From contig NZ_MRUL01000004.1 of assembly GCF_002006995.1 (NCBI RefSeq), positions 248,001-312,000 on the forward strand: DNA of 64,000 nucleotides, given 5' to 3'. Positions 28,445-37,748 of this stretch are shown piece by piece. Position numbers and translations under genes: made by a program. Every line of letters starts with the position of its first letter. Within the stretch, counting starts at the first letter, position 1. The DNA is from Izhakiella australiensis (GTDB taxonomy: Bacteria > Pseudomonadota > Gammaproteobacteria > Enterobacterales > Enterobacteriaceae). The notes beneath the pieces were generated by a model that was not told the DNA's origin, ran no database searches, and worked only from the letters and a program-made list of their open reading frames with translations.

Positions 28445-29008
28445 CTAATTGACAGCCTGTTCAGACCACTGACCGCTGTATCCGGAAACCGACGAGGCTG
28501 TTCTGCTCATGCCGCTGTCCACGCCCGCCGTCTGCATGGCCTTACCCAGCAGGTCATAACGAATTTTGTCGCCTTCCTGCCACTGTGCGGTAGTGGTAAT
28601 AAGACCGTTGATCAGGTAATTGGGCGACGTACCGGCGCGTCTGAGGATAATGGCGTAAGAGGAATGGTTTGCATTGATCCCACTGAATGAAGCGGGAAGC
28701 AGCCCTTCGTTTATCAGCGTCTGGTACGTGATGGTACAGGTGTTATCCGCCGCAGAGCAGCTTCTGGGACCGGGATCAGTGCCTGCGGAGGCCGTCACGG
28801 ACGTCAGCGTGGACAGCTTATCAAAACGGATACTGATATAGCCGTTGACCGCCTCCCCCACCTGTTTAATCTGCTGCCCCACCGCCTTTGCCTGAATATT
28901 TTCCTGCTCCTGCCTTAAATCCTGAAACTTAATAAATGAAACAGCCGATGCCACACCCAGCACCAGAATTAATTCAAGTAATGAGAATCCCTTTTTAGTT
29001 CTGACCAT
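28445..29008 (-). CDS. Type IVb prepilin, N-terminal part of a PilV-like protein (ends at amber codon)
   Basis: 187 residues. A class-III leader (MVRTKKG, cleavage before F) is followed by the hydrophobic helix FSLLELILVLGVASAVSF and a globular part with a cysteine pair (RSCSAADNTC). The ATG at 29008 is chosen because AAGGAG ends 6 bases before it; an upstream ATG at 29014 abuts the ribosome site. The reading stops at TAG (28445-28447), but the frame stays open for 300 further codons of PilV-type sequence. Second gene after pilS, separated by an attenuator. Confidence 0.8.
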   Translation of the reverse strand: MVRTKKGFSLLELILVLGVASAVSFIKFQDLRQEQENIQAKAVGQQIKQVGEAVNGYISIRFDKLSTLTSVTASAGTDPGPRSCSAADNTCTITYQTLINEGLLPASFSGINANHSSYAIILRRAGTSPNYLINGLITTTAQWQEGDKIRYDLLGKAMQTAGVDSGMSRTASSVSGYSGQWSEQAVN

Positions 29009-29063
29009 TATCATCTCCTTTTATTTGTTGTTATATTTTAAATAACCAATTTTAAAAACTTGT

Positions 29064-29090
29064 CAATAAAAATCCCCTTATTAAAAGGGG
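29064..29090 (-). terminator. Terminator or attenuator between pilS-like and pilV-like genes
   Basis: Minus strand CCCCTT-TTAAT-AAGGGG followed by ATTTTTATT. It would make the downstream minor tip subunit less abundant than the major pilin. Confidence 0.7.
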
Positions 29091-29172
29091 CCGGACAACA
29101 AAAAGGATATAACTTACCTTTAATAACATTAATTAATGCAATGTCAATGCAAAGGGGGGGGATTTTAAATAA

Positions 29173-29727
29173 TTAAAGCGATACCAGTAAAATGATATTG
29201 GCATTCCCCCCTTCATTACAGGCCTGAGACGCTGACGCCACATCAAGTGCGCCATCAGCGGATTTAACGATGGCTGAACCCACCTCTGCAATATAAAAGT
29301 TCGCCGCCACAGCAGAAACGATTTTAATACACTCAGCCGCAGGAACACTGACCCAGGTAATGTTAAAGGAAGAGTTTGCTGTACCCGACGGGCTGTCAGC
29401 AGACGGCGCAAGCGTCACGTTGCCTTTGAAGAGGTTAACAACCGAAGCGGTCGCGCCTGTGCCGTTCAGCATATTGTCAGGAAATATTCTGGCCTGAACG
29501 CCGACAGCGTTGTTAAGTCCCGCATAGTTTGACGCTGAGTTATAGAGCGCTTTTACGCCGCTTTGTATGGTTGCAATGTTTTTTGATTCAGCCTCTGCAC
29601 GCTGGGATGCCTGCACTTTCGGATAAACGATAAATGCGCCCACCACTAATGCAGCAATAATACCCAGCACCAGTAAAAGCTCTAAAAGAGAGAATCCCTT
29701 TTTATTTCTGATATATTTTGTTTTCAT
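29173..29727 (-). CDS. pilS: Type IVb major prepilin (PilS-like)
   Basis: 184 residues. A prepilin leader with the processing motif NKKG/FSLLELLLVLG is followed by the hydrophobic assembly helix and a globular domain with a C-terminal cysteine pair (AECIKI and SQACNEG) defining the D-region. GGAG lies before the ATG. It resembles the thin-pilus major pilin of R64-type plasmids and chromosomal type IVb loci. No peptidase, ATPase, secretin or platform gene lies nearby, so assembly would need another locus. A run of eight G lies just past the stop. Confidence 0.85.
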   Translation of the reverse strand: MKTKYIRNKKGFSLLELLLVLGIIAALVVGAFIVYPKVQASQRAEAESKNIATIQSGVKALYNSASNYAGLNNAVGVQARIFPDNMLNGTGATASVVNLFKGNVTLAPSADSPSGTANSSFNITWVSVPAAECIKIVSAVAANFYIAEVGSAIVKSADGALDVASASQACNEGGNANIILLVSL

Positions 29728-30048
29728 GTTTAAATCTCCGTATTTTATTTATTCTGATACAGAGATATAAAACCCTTAAAAATTAGCAAGCCACTACGAT
29801 GATTTAATCATTTATTCCTGATAAACGGATTACGTTTACGCAAATACCTGACGCACCCGGTGAACCTGGCTAATCCTTCACCGCCGACAGCCCGCTTTCA
29901 GCTGTTCAGCGTTTCCTGTTTTCATCTGATGTACTGGTTCAGAATGGGATATGCCCGGTTTGAAACAAGCTGTTTTTTATGCATACTGGCTGAGCCTCAA
30001 AAGTGTTAATCAAACTGTTTTCATTAGCGATGATATCAAGGAGTTAAC
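29728..30048. other. Divergent promoter region pilS-yegP
   Basis: About 320 bp without a gene. Left part A/T-rich (pilS leader, GGAG at its ribosome site); right part has AAGGAG before the yegP start. No operator recognised. Confidence 0.5.
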
Positions 30049-30381
30049 ATGTCTGGTTGGTTCGAATTGAGCAAAAGCAGCGATAATCAGTTCCGGTTTG
30101 TACTTAAAGCCGGGAACGGTGAGATAATACTCACCAGCGAGCTTTATACCACGAAAAGCGCAGCCGAAAACGGCATAGCATCAGTACAGACAAACAGCCC
30201 TCACGGTGAGCGCTATGACAGTAAAACGTCCTCCAACGGGAAGTTTTATTTCAATCTGAAAGCCGCTAATCACCAGATTATCGGAACGAGCCAGATGTAT
30301 GCCAGTACGCAATCACGTGAGACCGGCATTGCGTCAGTAAAAAACAACGGCAGCTCTCACACGATCAAAGACAACAGCTAA
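30049..30381 (+). CDS. yegP: YegP/UPF0339 family protein (DUF1508 repeats)
   Basis: 110-residue cytoplasmic protein of unknown function, made of two tandem DUF1508 repeats: GWFELSKSSDNQFRFVLKAG...GIASVQTNS and GKFYFNLKAANHQIIGTS...GIASVKNN. It is near-identical to E. coli YegP. AAGGAG lies before the start. It stands alone between the pilin genes and the transporter gene, away from its E. coli context. Confidence 0.93.
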   Translation: MSGWFELSKSSDNQFRFVLKAGNGEIILTSELYTTKSAAENGIASVQTNSPHGERYDSKTSSNGKFYFNLKAANHQIIGTSQMYASTQSRETGIASVKNNGSSHTIKDNS

Positions 30382-30499
30382 TAAGATTATTGTGCAGGCA
30401 GGCCGCTATCCGGTCTGCCTCTTGACTCTTTTCTTTGTTTTATCGCTGGCGGTTGTGTAACTTTTTGTCGCTACGAACAGCCGCTGAAAAAACGCCGAC

Positions 30500-31972
30500 T
30501 TAACTGCCGGGATTTTCAACTCCGGCGATAAGCTTACGCAGCAGTGGAATAAGCAATAGCATCACCACGCCAACCGCCATCGCCCCCCACCCCAGCTGAT
30601 TAAACACGTGGCTATAGCCGGGGTCCGTCGCTGCGGCATTGCTGTCGGCGTTTTCAGGCATCCAGCCGGAAACGTAACCGGCCAGAACCGACGCTACGCC
30701 GGTAACCATCATCCAGCATCCCATCATGATCCCCTGATACTTTACCGGCGCCAGCTTGCCAATCATGGCATAGCCGATCGGAGAAATAAGCAGTTCCCCC
30801 AGACTTTGCAGGAGATAGCTGATAACGATCCATTTAAACGCCACAATACCATCGCTACCGGCCAAAAATATTCCTACCGGCAGCACCAACATGCCAAGAC
30901 CAATGCAAAACAGAGAGCAGGAAAACTGCATTGGAATATCAATGCGCCAGCCGCGTTTACGCAAATTACCAAAGGCCAGCGCCAGTAAGGGGCCGCCCAG
31001 CACTATCACCAGCGTATTAATATTCTGAATCCACTGCGGGGCAATTCTGATGCCGTATACCGACAGATTTATATTGTGCTCGGTGAACAACATCAGCCCC
31101 ATTGGCGCCAGCTGATAAAGCATCCAGAACACCAGCGAGCCCAGCGCCAGGATCAGATAAGCCGCCATACGTCGCTGCTCCTCGCGCGGACGATGACGTA
31201 ATGTGGTGAGGCATAACAGTAGAAAAACCACCACGCCGAGCGCGATAACAAATGACCCGGTAAAGTCGGCATGGGTCAATAACAGACGGATCGCCGGTAC
31301 CAGTACGGTCAGCACCGCCAGCCCAACCAGCATGCGGACGAAAAACTGCCGGCGACTGGTATGTAATAACGGCGTATCGATATCAGCCAGCAGCTTCCAG
31401 CGCAGCAGCGAGATGACGATAGCGATGATATTGCCCAGGGTGGCAAACAGAAAAAGCGACTGGTAATGTTCGCCAAGCTGGAAGTAACCTGCGCCGGTAA
31501 AACCGATGAAAAATCCGAGGTTCATCCCCGCGTAGTTCCACAAAAACGCGCTCTCACGACGGTTATCTTCCGGAGCAAAACGCTGGGTCAGCATCATATT
31601 AATGCAGGTGACGTTCAGCCCGCTGCCGGTAAGGAACATTGCCAGTCCCCAGTATAGTCCTTCAGCACTTTGACCTGAAAGCACCCAGCAGCCAGCAACT
31701 TGCAGGACCATGCCTAAAACAAACAGGTTGCGATTGCTCAGAAACCGGCCGCCGAGATAACCGCCGAACAGGTGCAGGCCATAGTTAAATGCGCCGAAAA
31801 CCCCCATCATGGTATTCGCCTGCCCTTCGCTAAAACCGAGGCGCTTTGTGGCATAAAGAACCAGCGTTGAGTAAAGAACAGCAAAGCCGAGCGTTGCAAA
31901 GATTTGAATAAAAAATAGCGCTCCGGAGCCGGCGGGTATGCCGTGCGACTGTTCTGATGTAGCCTGTGTCAA
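30500..31972 (-). CDS. POT/PTR-family proton-coupled peptide transporter
   Basis: 490-residue inner-membrane protein with about 12-14 hydrophobic segments. Family marks include LGFSEGQANTMMGVFGAFNYGLHLFGGYLGGR in the first helices and the second PTR signature region (FLWNYAGMNLGFFIG), and SLGELLISPIGYAMIGKLAP near the C-terminus. It imports di- or tripeptides with protons in known members. It is more distant from DtpA/B of E. coli than the neighbouring core genes are from theirs, and the classical ExxER motif is not obvious, so the substrate is uncertain. Confidence 0.85.
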   Translation of the reverse strand: MTQATSEQSHGIPAGSGALFFIQIFATLGFAVLYSTLVLYATKRLGFSEGQANTMMGVFGAFNYGLHLFGGYLGGRFLSNRNLFVLGMVLQVAGCWVLSGQSAEGLYWGLAMFLTGSGLNVTCINMMLTQRFAPEDNRRESAFLWNYAGMNLGFFIGFTGAGYFQLGEHYQSLFLFATLGNIIAIVISLLRWKLLADIDTPLLHTSRRQFFVRMLVGLAVLTVLVPAIRLLLTHADFTGSFVIALGVVVFLLLCLTTLRHRPREEQRRMAAYLILALGSLVFWMLYQLAPMGLMLFTEHNINLSVYGIRIAPQWIQNINTLVIVLGGPLLALAFGNLRKRGWRIDIPMQFSCSLFCIGLGMLVLPVGIFLAGSDGIVAFKWIVISYLLQSLGELLISPIGYAMIGKLAPVKYQGIMMGCWMMVTGVASVLAGYVSGWMPENADSNAAATDPGYSHVFNQLGWGAMAVGVVMLLLIPLLRKLIAGVENPGS

Positions 31973-32230
31973 ACTTCCCCCCTGTCGTTTTTCATCATCA
32001 ACACGGCATTATGCGTCTTAACTGCCGATTTACGCAGTAAAACAAACGGAATAAGTATGAAAGTGAGTTTTTATGACTGTTTTTAAGACAATTTCAGGTA
32101 ATTGCCTTGCGCAGGAAAGTGTAGTCAATGATTGCTTTTTATTGTCTGTGGTAGCCGATCGGCGCGATGTCTACCCGGCATCAGCGGTAAAACCTGAGCC
32201 GGGTACCGTCAGCCTCTCGTCAGGCAGGCT

Positions 32231-32449
32231 TTAACTTCCGTTCTGCTTCCGTTGTTCATTTTCAGCCTGCTTCATCCTTCTTTCCCACGGCGTTTGCGTT
32301 TTAACAGACAGCGGGGCGACAAACTCCTTCCACTCTTTATTCGTGGTACGCCCGCTGGCGGCGTTTTCATCAGAATAGCTATCATGGCTTTCTTGCGCAC
32401 AACCGGATAAAACAACCACGCTTAGAGCAAGAAATAGTGATTTACGCAT
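32231..32449 (-). CDS. Small lipoprotein, unknown function
   Basis: 72 residues from ATG 32449 (GGGAG ribosome site). The lipobox LSGC at residues 16-19 follows a hydrophobic stretch (LFLALSVVVLSGC), so the mature lipoprotein has about 54 hydrophilic, charged residues (WKEFVAPLSVKTQTPWERRMKQ). No family recognised. Confidence 0.75.
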   Translation of the reverse strand: MRKSLFLALSVVVLSGCAQESHDSYSDENAASGRTTNKEWKEFVAPLSVKTQTPWERRMKQAENEQRKQNGS

Positions 32450-32527
32450 TAAAGAACTCCCTGTAATCAGATAATTCTCCAATGATATCAACAAAGCCAT
32501 AGCTGGAAAATAAGGATGTGACAGCGC

Positions 32528-32674
32528 TTATTTACCCGGCTTTTTATAGGGATCCTTTTTATGGTCCTCGCTGCTGTCACGGCCGCGCGGCATTTCGCCG
32601 TGTTCATGTGGATTATCTCTGGCGGGATGCTTCTCATCTTTATTGCGCTGCTGGTCAGATTTATCTTTACTCAT
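32528..32674 (-). CDS. Very small hydrophilic protein, unknown function
   Basis: 48 residues starting MSKDKSDQQRNKDEKH, almost entirely charged or polar (KDPYKKPGK at the end), with no predicted fold. AAGGAGT is well placed before the ATG at 32674, which supports translation. The composition recalls disordered stress-type proteins, but no homologue is recognised. Confidence 0.6.
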   Translation of the reverse strand: MSKDKSDQQRNKDEKHPARDNPHEHGEMPRGRDSSEDHKKDPYKKPGK

Positions 32675-32775
32675 CGGCGACTCCTTGGTTTTTATTGCTC
32701 TAAGTGTAGACCCCTGAGCCTTGCGCAGCATAAAAAGCGCAGCCATCGCCTGACATATTGCTGGGAGAAACGTTG

Positions 32776-32797
32776 AAGGGGACCGGCGGTCCCCTTT
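32776..32797 (-). terminator. Hairpin after phoH
   Basis: GGGGACC-GGC-GGTCCCC flanked by AA/TTT, 16 bases after the phoH stop. It can act in either direction; the minus-strand T-tract is short. Confidence 0.55.
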
Positions 32798-32812
32798 ATT
32801 TGGCAGGAAAAA

Positions 32813-33601
32813 TCAGGCGTAGGCTGACAGCGTTCGCTGACAAAGCGTAGAACGCACGCAGTCTTCGGCGCTAAAACGCACTACGCCGACCATATTATCC
32901 TCCTGAAAGCGAGCCAGCGCGTCGCTCAGTCCGGACAGAACGCCCGAGGGTAAATCGCACTGCGTAATGTCGCCGTTAACCACCACGGTAACATTCTCCC
33001 CTAAACGCGTCAGAAACATTTTCATCTGTGCGGCCGTCACGTTTTGCGCCTCGTCGAGAATAACGAAGGCGTTCTCAAAAGTACGTCCTCGCATATAGGC
33101 AAAAGGCGCGATTTCCACCTTGCCGATCTCCGGGCGCAGACAATATTGCATAAATGAAGAGCCAAGACGTTTAACCAGAACGTCGTAAACCGGTCTGAAG
33201 TATGGCGCAAACTTCTCCGCGATATCGCCAGGCAGGAACCCAAGATCCTCATCGGCCTGCAAAACCGGACGGGTTACGATAATCCTGTCAATATCCTTAT
33301 GTATCAGGGCCTCAGCCGCTTTGGCTGCGCTAATCCAGGTTTTCCCGCAGCCTGCCTCGCCGGTGGCAAAGATAAGCTGCTTTGTCTCTATGGCATGTAG
33401 ATAGTGTGCCTGAGCGTCATTTCTTGCTTCAACGGGCGCGAGGTCGCGGCTGTCGCGCGCCATGCCAATTGCATCTAATCCACTCATATGCACCAGCGAG
33501 GTGACCGATTCTTCTTCACGCTGACGATGGCTGCGTGAATCGTTCCGAAGTACGCGTCTGGCTTCACGACGCGCTTTGATCACTGCTTTCTGTCTTCCCA
33601 T
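32813..33601 (-). CDS. phoH: PhoH family ATPase
   Basis: Cytoplasmic P-loop NTPase; in E. coli it is phosphate-starvation inducible and its exact role is unsettled. 262 residues nearly identical to E. coli PhoH: basic N-terminus MGRQKAVIKARREARRVLR, Walker A GEAGCGKTW, TRPVLQADEDLGFLPGD, Walker B VILDEAQN, NGDITQCDLP. The order phoH-efeB-efeO-efeU-putP-putA is that of E. coli. Confidence 0.95.
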   Translation of the reverse strand: MGRQKAVIKARREARRVLRNDSRSHRQREEESVTSLVHMSGLDAIGMARDSRDLAPVEARNDAQAHYLHAIETKQLIFATGEAGCGKTWISAAKAAEALIHKDIDRIIVTRPVLQADEDLGFLPGDIAEKFAPYFRPVYDVLVKRLGSSFMQYCLRPEIGKVEIAPFAYMRGRTFENAFVILDEAQNVTAAQMKMFLTRLGENVTVVVNGDITQCDLPSGVLSGLSDALARFQEDNMVGVVRFSAEDCVRSTLCQRTLSAYA

Positions 33602-34126
33602 AGTGGCACCTTACAGTTGGTTTCATTTCCCGCATCAGCTAGCGCGATGCGATTACGTGAACGCTTTAGAGGTTCGGCTTCCTTAGAGCCTTTTACGGGG
33701 GAGGTAATGAGCATGTTTAAACGACTGACACCATTTAATCCATGGTAAATCTTATTGCAGGTTAATCGGGGAAAAAGGAGCGAAGAGAGGGTTTCAGAGG
33801 GAGATAATCCCTCGCGATAAAAAGCGATAAATAACGGCTGACTGACTAATCGTCCCATACAGGACTTTTCCATTCGCAATCTCCAGAGTGGAACTACGAT
33901 ACAGAAACGGCTTCATGAATAAAGTGCAACAAACACCAACAAAAATGCAACCTTTAAATTAGCTGGAAAAAGTTTTTTTTTATATTTCGGAATGATGGAT
34001 AAAGAAAGCTGCGATGAAAAATACCTAAAAACAATAATTTAATCCATTTATGACAATATTTTTTATGTGATGGATTTCCATTTTTCATTGTTAAAATTGA
34101 TTAAATAATAACCTGAGCGCTGATTT
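33602..34126. other. phoH leader and efeB-phoH intergenic region
   Basis: About 525 bp. A minus-strand frame at 33580-33879 exists, but it overlaps phoH out of frame, has no family match and no good composition, so I do not call it. The left half probably carries the phoH promoter and a long 5' leader; the right half is A/T-rich. No Pho box stood out. Confidence 0.45.
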
Positions 34127-34163
34127 AAAAGGCGCCTGCTGATATTTACAGTCAGCCGGCGCC
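34127..34163 (-). terminator. Terminator after efeB
   Basis: Minus strand GGCGCC-GG-CTGA...TCAG-CA-GGCGCC followed by TTTTAAA (arms 34158-34163 and 34131-34136), 9 bases after the efeB stop. Confidence 0.75.
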
Positions 34164-34172
34164 GGAAAAAAA

Positions 34173-35462
34173 TCAGGCTTCCAGTAGCATTTGCCCCAGA
34201 TAATGCTGCCCATCCGCCACACCCGGCAGCACGAAGAAATAGCCGCCGCCAATGGGTTTAATATACTCCTCCAGCGCTTCCCCATTGAGCCTTTTCTGAA
34301 CGGTAATAAATCCTTTTTCCAGATCGTGCTGATAGCAAACAAACAACAGCCCCATATCCAACTGTCCTGAGTTAGAAACCCCAAGCGAATAACTGTAGCC
34401 CCGGCGCAGCATCAGGTTGGGCTGGGTTTCTGTCGTCCGTGGATTAGCCAGACGCATATGGGCGTCCAGCGGTATCAGGTTACCATCAGGATCGTTCAGG
34501 TAATCCGGCACATCGCGTTCTGCCTGCATGCCCAGCGGCGCGCCGCTGCTTTTCTGACGGCCAAAAATATTCTCCTGCTCGCGCAGCGGCGTGCGATCCC
34601 ACATTTCAACGTGAAACTGAATAATGCGCACCGCCTGATAGCTGCCGCCGACCGTCCAGGCCGGCTCCTTCTGCGCGCCAGAAACCCAGAGAATATTATC
34701 CATCAGCCTGCCATCCTGGGTATCAGGATTGGCCGTGCCATCCTTAAATCCCAGCAGGTTTATCGGCGTCTCTTTGCCGCGACTGCGCGCAGCGTGGTCA
34801 GAAATAAATCCTTCACGACGCCAGCGTACGCTCAGCAGATCGGGCGTGTTTTTTATAATGTCGCGCAGCGCGTGGATCACCGTGTCATTGGTATTGGCAC
34901 AGATTTGAATCAGCAAGTCGCCGTGGCACAGCTTTCCGTCCAACGCATCGTTCGGAAAGCGCGTCATCGGCACAAGGCTGCGCGGTTTTTGCTGTTGCAG
35001 GCCAAAGCGCTCGTCAAATAATCCCGCGCCGACGGAAACCGTCATGGTGAGATTATCAGGATAAATTTCATCGCCGAGAATGCCGGAATCCAGCGGCGGC
35101 ATTTGCGGATTATCTAACGTCGGCGCTTTGCCGCCGCCGGTAAGAAAAGCAATGCGCTGCGTCAGCAGTGTAAACAACCGGATAAGGTCAGCTTTGTCGC
35201 TCGCCAGCACGTCAAACGACACCAGCATCATTGCCGCCTGCTGCGGGGTAATAATTCCAGCCTGGTGCAAACCGTAGAACGGCTGGCGTTCGCGCCGCGA
35301 GCCGGGATCTAGAGTGCCGGGGGAGAAAGACGGCGCCCCCTGCTCTGCGGCATGCAGCGGGCAGCCACCGCTAACGGCAAGGGCACCACCAACGATGCCC
35401 ATTCCCTTCAGTAAACGACGGCGTGCCGGCTGTAGCACGCCCCCATTTTCGCTGTTGTCCAT
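34173..35462 (-). CDS. efeB: DyP-type haem peroxidase/deferrochelatase EfeB
   Basis: Periplasmic haem protein exported by Tat ([17 protein letters not shown], residues about 13-29). 429 residues; the DyP motif GFKDGTAN carries the catalytic aspartate, and the proximal haem histidine lies in the C-terminal half. In E. coli it acts with EfeU and EfeO in ferrous iron uptake and has been linked to iron release from haem. Two bases separate its start from the efeO stop, indicating an operon efeU-efeO-efeB. Confidence 0.95.
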   Translation of the reverse strand: MDNSENGGVLQPARRRLLKGMGIVGGALAVSGGCPLHAAEQGAPSFSPGTLDPGSRRERQPFYGLHQAGIITPQQAAMMLVSFDVLASDKADLIRLFTLLTQRIAFLTGGGKAPTLDNPQMPPLDSGILGDEIYPDNLTMTVSVGAGLFDERFGLQQQKPRSLVPMTRFPNDALDGKLCHGDLLIQICANTNDTVIHALRDIIKNTPDLLSVRWRREGFISDHAARSRGKETPINLLGFKDGTANPDTQDGRLMDNILWVSGAQKEPAWTVGGSYQAVRIIQFHVEMWDRTPLREQENIFGRQKSSGAPLGMQAERDVPDYLNDPDGNLIPLDAHMRLANPRTTETQPNLMLRRGYSYSLGVSNSGQLDMGLLFVCYQHDLEKGFITVQKRLNGEALEEYIKPIGGGYFFVLPGVADGQHYLGQMLLEA

Positions 35463-35464
35463 GC

Positions 35465-36592
35465 TTAATCTAACCCTAAGGTTCCCCGTAGCTGTGACAA
35501 ATCTTCCGCCAGCGTGGTGATCGGTCCTTTCAGCGCGTTGCGGTCAGCATCGGTCAGCTTGTCGTAAGATTCGAACCCGTCTTTAGTGCGGTATTTAGTT
35601 AAAATGGCGTCAACTTTTTTGAAGTTAGCGTCGATTTTGCTCAGCAGCTGCGGATTCTGTTTTTTCAGCATCGGTCGCAGCAGGTTGACGATTTTCTGCG
35701 CGCCATCAACATTCGCCTGGAAGTCGGACAGGTCGGTGCGGCTGTAGCGATCCTCCTCGCCGGAAATTTTGCTGGCAGCGACCTCTTCAATCAGACCGGC
35801 AGCCCCCCCCACCACTTTGCCTGGCGGGAAAGCCAGCTCATTGATGCGTTTTTGCAGCTCCAGCGTATCGCTATTCAGGCGGTCAGCATACTCAGCCATG
35901 CCTTTGGTGCTTTTATCGGCAAACAGCGCTTTTTCCAGCCGGTGGAAGCCGGTGAATTTCGGATCGTCAGCTTTCTTCTCATAATCATCTTCGCGGGCGT
36001 CGATCGCGGCGTCCAAATCGGAGAACAGCTCAGCAATTGGCTCAATGCGCTCGTAGTGAACGCGCGTTGGTGCATACAGCGCCTGAGCTTTGGCCAGATC
36101 GCCGGCCTTCACTGCATCAGTAAAGGCTTTGGTGCCAGCGACCAGCTGCTCAACTTCTTTGGTGACGTACGCTTTATATTCGGTGATTGGCCCGGCCAGC
36201 TGCATTACGTCTGGCTTACCGTCGCTGCGCTTAGCATCACCGGCCGTTACCACCAGCTTGCCTTTCGGGTTGCTGAGCAGGCCGCAGGTTACATCATATT
36301 CGCCGGCTTCCAGATTAGCCGTCAGCTTTTGCGTGAAGCCAGGCGCAATATTTTCGCGCTCTTCCACCACCATCACGCCTTTGAGTATTTCCCACTCCAG
36401 CGCCTTCTGACTGTTGTTTTTTATCACGAACTGGGTTTTACCCGACTTCACCGTCAGCGACATCGGGTCGCACTGCTTGTCGTTAACGCTGACGTTCACA
36501 ACCGGAATATCTGCTGCTACAGCAGCGGCGGAGCTTGACAGCAGCGTCAGCAAAGCTGCGCTTAGAGCATGGCGACGAAAAAGTGTAGTCAT
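35465..36592 (-). CDS. efeO: Iron uptake system protein EfeO
   Basis: Periplasmic iron-binding component, 375 residues. Signal peptide ends about AVAA; then a cupredoxin-like N-domain ([28 protein letters not shown]) is followed by an M75 peptidase-like helical domain with the HxxE motif in [10 protein letters not shown]. Middle gene of efeUOB, with about 60 bp between it and efeU. Confidence 0.95.
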   Translation of the reverse strand: MTTLFRRHALSAALLTLLSSSAAAVAADIPVVNVSVNDKQCDPMSLTVKSGKTQFVIKNNSQKALEWEILKGVMVVEERENIAPGFTQKLTANLEAGEYDVTCGLLSNPKGKLVVTAGDAKRSDGKPDVMQLAGPITEYKAYVTKEVEQLVAGTKAFTDAVKAGDLAKAQALYAPTRVHYERIEPIAELFSDLDAAIDAREDDYEKKADDPKFTGFHRLEKALFADKSTKGMAEYADRLNSDTLELQKRINELAFPPGKVVGGAAGLIEEVAASKISGEEDRYSRTDLSDFQANVDGAQKIVNLLRPMLKKQNPQLLSKIDANFKKVDAILTKYRTKDGFESYDKLTDADRNALKGPITTLAEDLSQLRGTLGLD

Positions 36593-36651
36593 TGTTATTC
36601 CTTTTCAAAGTCAGACAAAGGCTGGCCTGCACCGGGCAGGCCCGCGGGATA

Positions 36652-37479
36652 TCATCGTGAAGGTACAGTTGAAGGCGAGCGCGCCGGCAGAAAAAACAGC
36701 GCCAACGCCGGGATCAGATACAGCAACCACACCGCCACCTCGCTGATGCTGGGCGCTTCCTGATAGCCAAGAATGCCTTCCAGCAGCGTGCCAAACAGCG
36801 TGCTGGTTGGCAGAATAGCGCTGAGGTTAAAGGCCACGTCCTGCCAGTAATTCCACAGGCCCGCCTCGTGAAACGCCCGGATAGCACCGGCGGCAAGGCC
36901 GGCTGCGACCAGCAGAATAAACAGGCTGGTCCATTTAAAAAAGGCGCCGAGGTTAAGACGCACGCCGCCCCAGTAGAGCAACGCCCCGAGCAGCACCGCA
37001 CAGGCCAGGCCGAGCATGGCGCCAACCGGCGGCCCGTAGCCCACATCCTGCTGAAATGCCGCCAGTAAAAAGAACACTGACTCCAGCCCTTCGCGGGCAA
37101 CGGCGAGAAATACCATCATCACCAGCGCCCAGCCGCTGCCGTTATTTTTGCTCAGGGCCTGGTCTACTGCCGCTTCGAGTTCACGCTTGACGTTACGTGC
37201 CACCCGGCGCATCCAGAACACCATCCAGGTCAGGATCACCACGGCGATAACCGCGACGATGCCTTCGAAAAGTTCCTGCTCTTTTTGCGGAAACTCGCCG
37301 GTGGTTTCATTAATGAAATACCCCAGCGCCAGGCATAGGGCGGCAGCAATAAAGACGCCCGCCCACATGGCGGTAAACCATCGGCTGCGTCCTGTGCGTT
37401 TCAGGTAGCTGGCAATCAGGCTAACGATCAGCGCAGCTTCCAGCCCTTCACGCAACATAATCAGAAACGGTACAAACAT
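36652..37479 (-). CDS. efeU: Ferrous iron permease EfeU (FTR1 family)
   Basis: Inner-membrane permease with seven hydrophobic segments, 275 residues. Two REGLE iron-transfer motifs (LREGLEAALIV at residue 10 and AREGLESVFF near 130) are diagnostic of FTR1/EfeU. The gene is intact here, unlike E. coli K-12, where efeU is frameshifted. First gene of the operon, downstream of a Fur box. Confidence 0.95.
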   Translation of the reverse strand: MFVPFLIMLREGLEAALIVSLIASYLKRTGRSRWFTAMWAGVFIAAALCLALGYFINETTGEFPQKEQELFEGIVAVIAVVILTWMVFWMRRVARNVKRELEAAVDQALSKNNGSGWALVMMVFLAVAREGLESVFFLLAAFQQDVGYGPPVGAMLGLACAVLLGALLYWGGVRLNLGAFFKWTSLFILLVAAGLAAGAIRAFHEAGLWNYWQDVAFNLSAILPTSTLFGTLLEGILGYQEAPSISEVAVWLLYLIPALALFFLPARSPSTVPSR

Positions 37480-37537
37480 ACCGACGGCCTCGGCTAGTGG
37501 TTAATGTCAGGTGTGGTAAAGAAAAGTAAATACAAAC

Positions 37538-37556
37538 GATACCGATTATCATTACC
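37538..37556 (-). promoter_or_regulatory. Fur box upstream of efeU
   Basis: GATACCGATTATCATTACC agrees with the 19-bp Fur consensus at about 16 positions (GATA..GATTATCATTA.C). It lies 58 bp upstream of efeU, consistent with iron repression of efeUOB. Confidence 0.75.
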
Positions 37557-37748
37557 GGTAAAAAAAATACAAGCGCTGACTCAGGAGAATTGTGATATTA
37601 GCGGAAAATTATTTTCCGCTACGCTCGATAAGATGAGGTCATTTAACACTGGCGTGACATTTTGTTTATCTGACAACAGAGGCTTATTCACCCTGGCGGG
37701 CGTGCAGCAATCTGTCGTCAGGCGGTACAGGATAGGGGCAAGCCGCCA

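Noticed and set aside
33580-33879. 99-codon minus-strand frame before phoH
   Set aside because: Overlaps the phoH start out of frame, no family resemblance, no clear ribosome site; more likely phoH leader.
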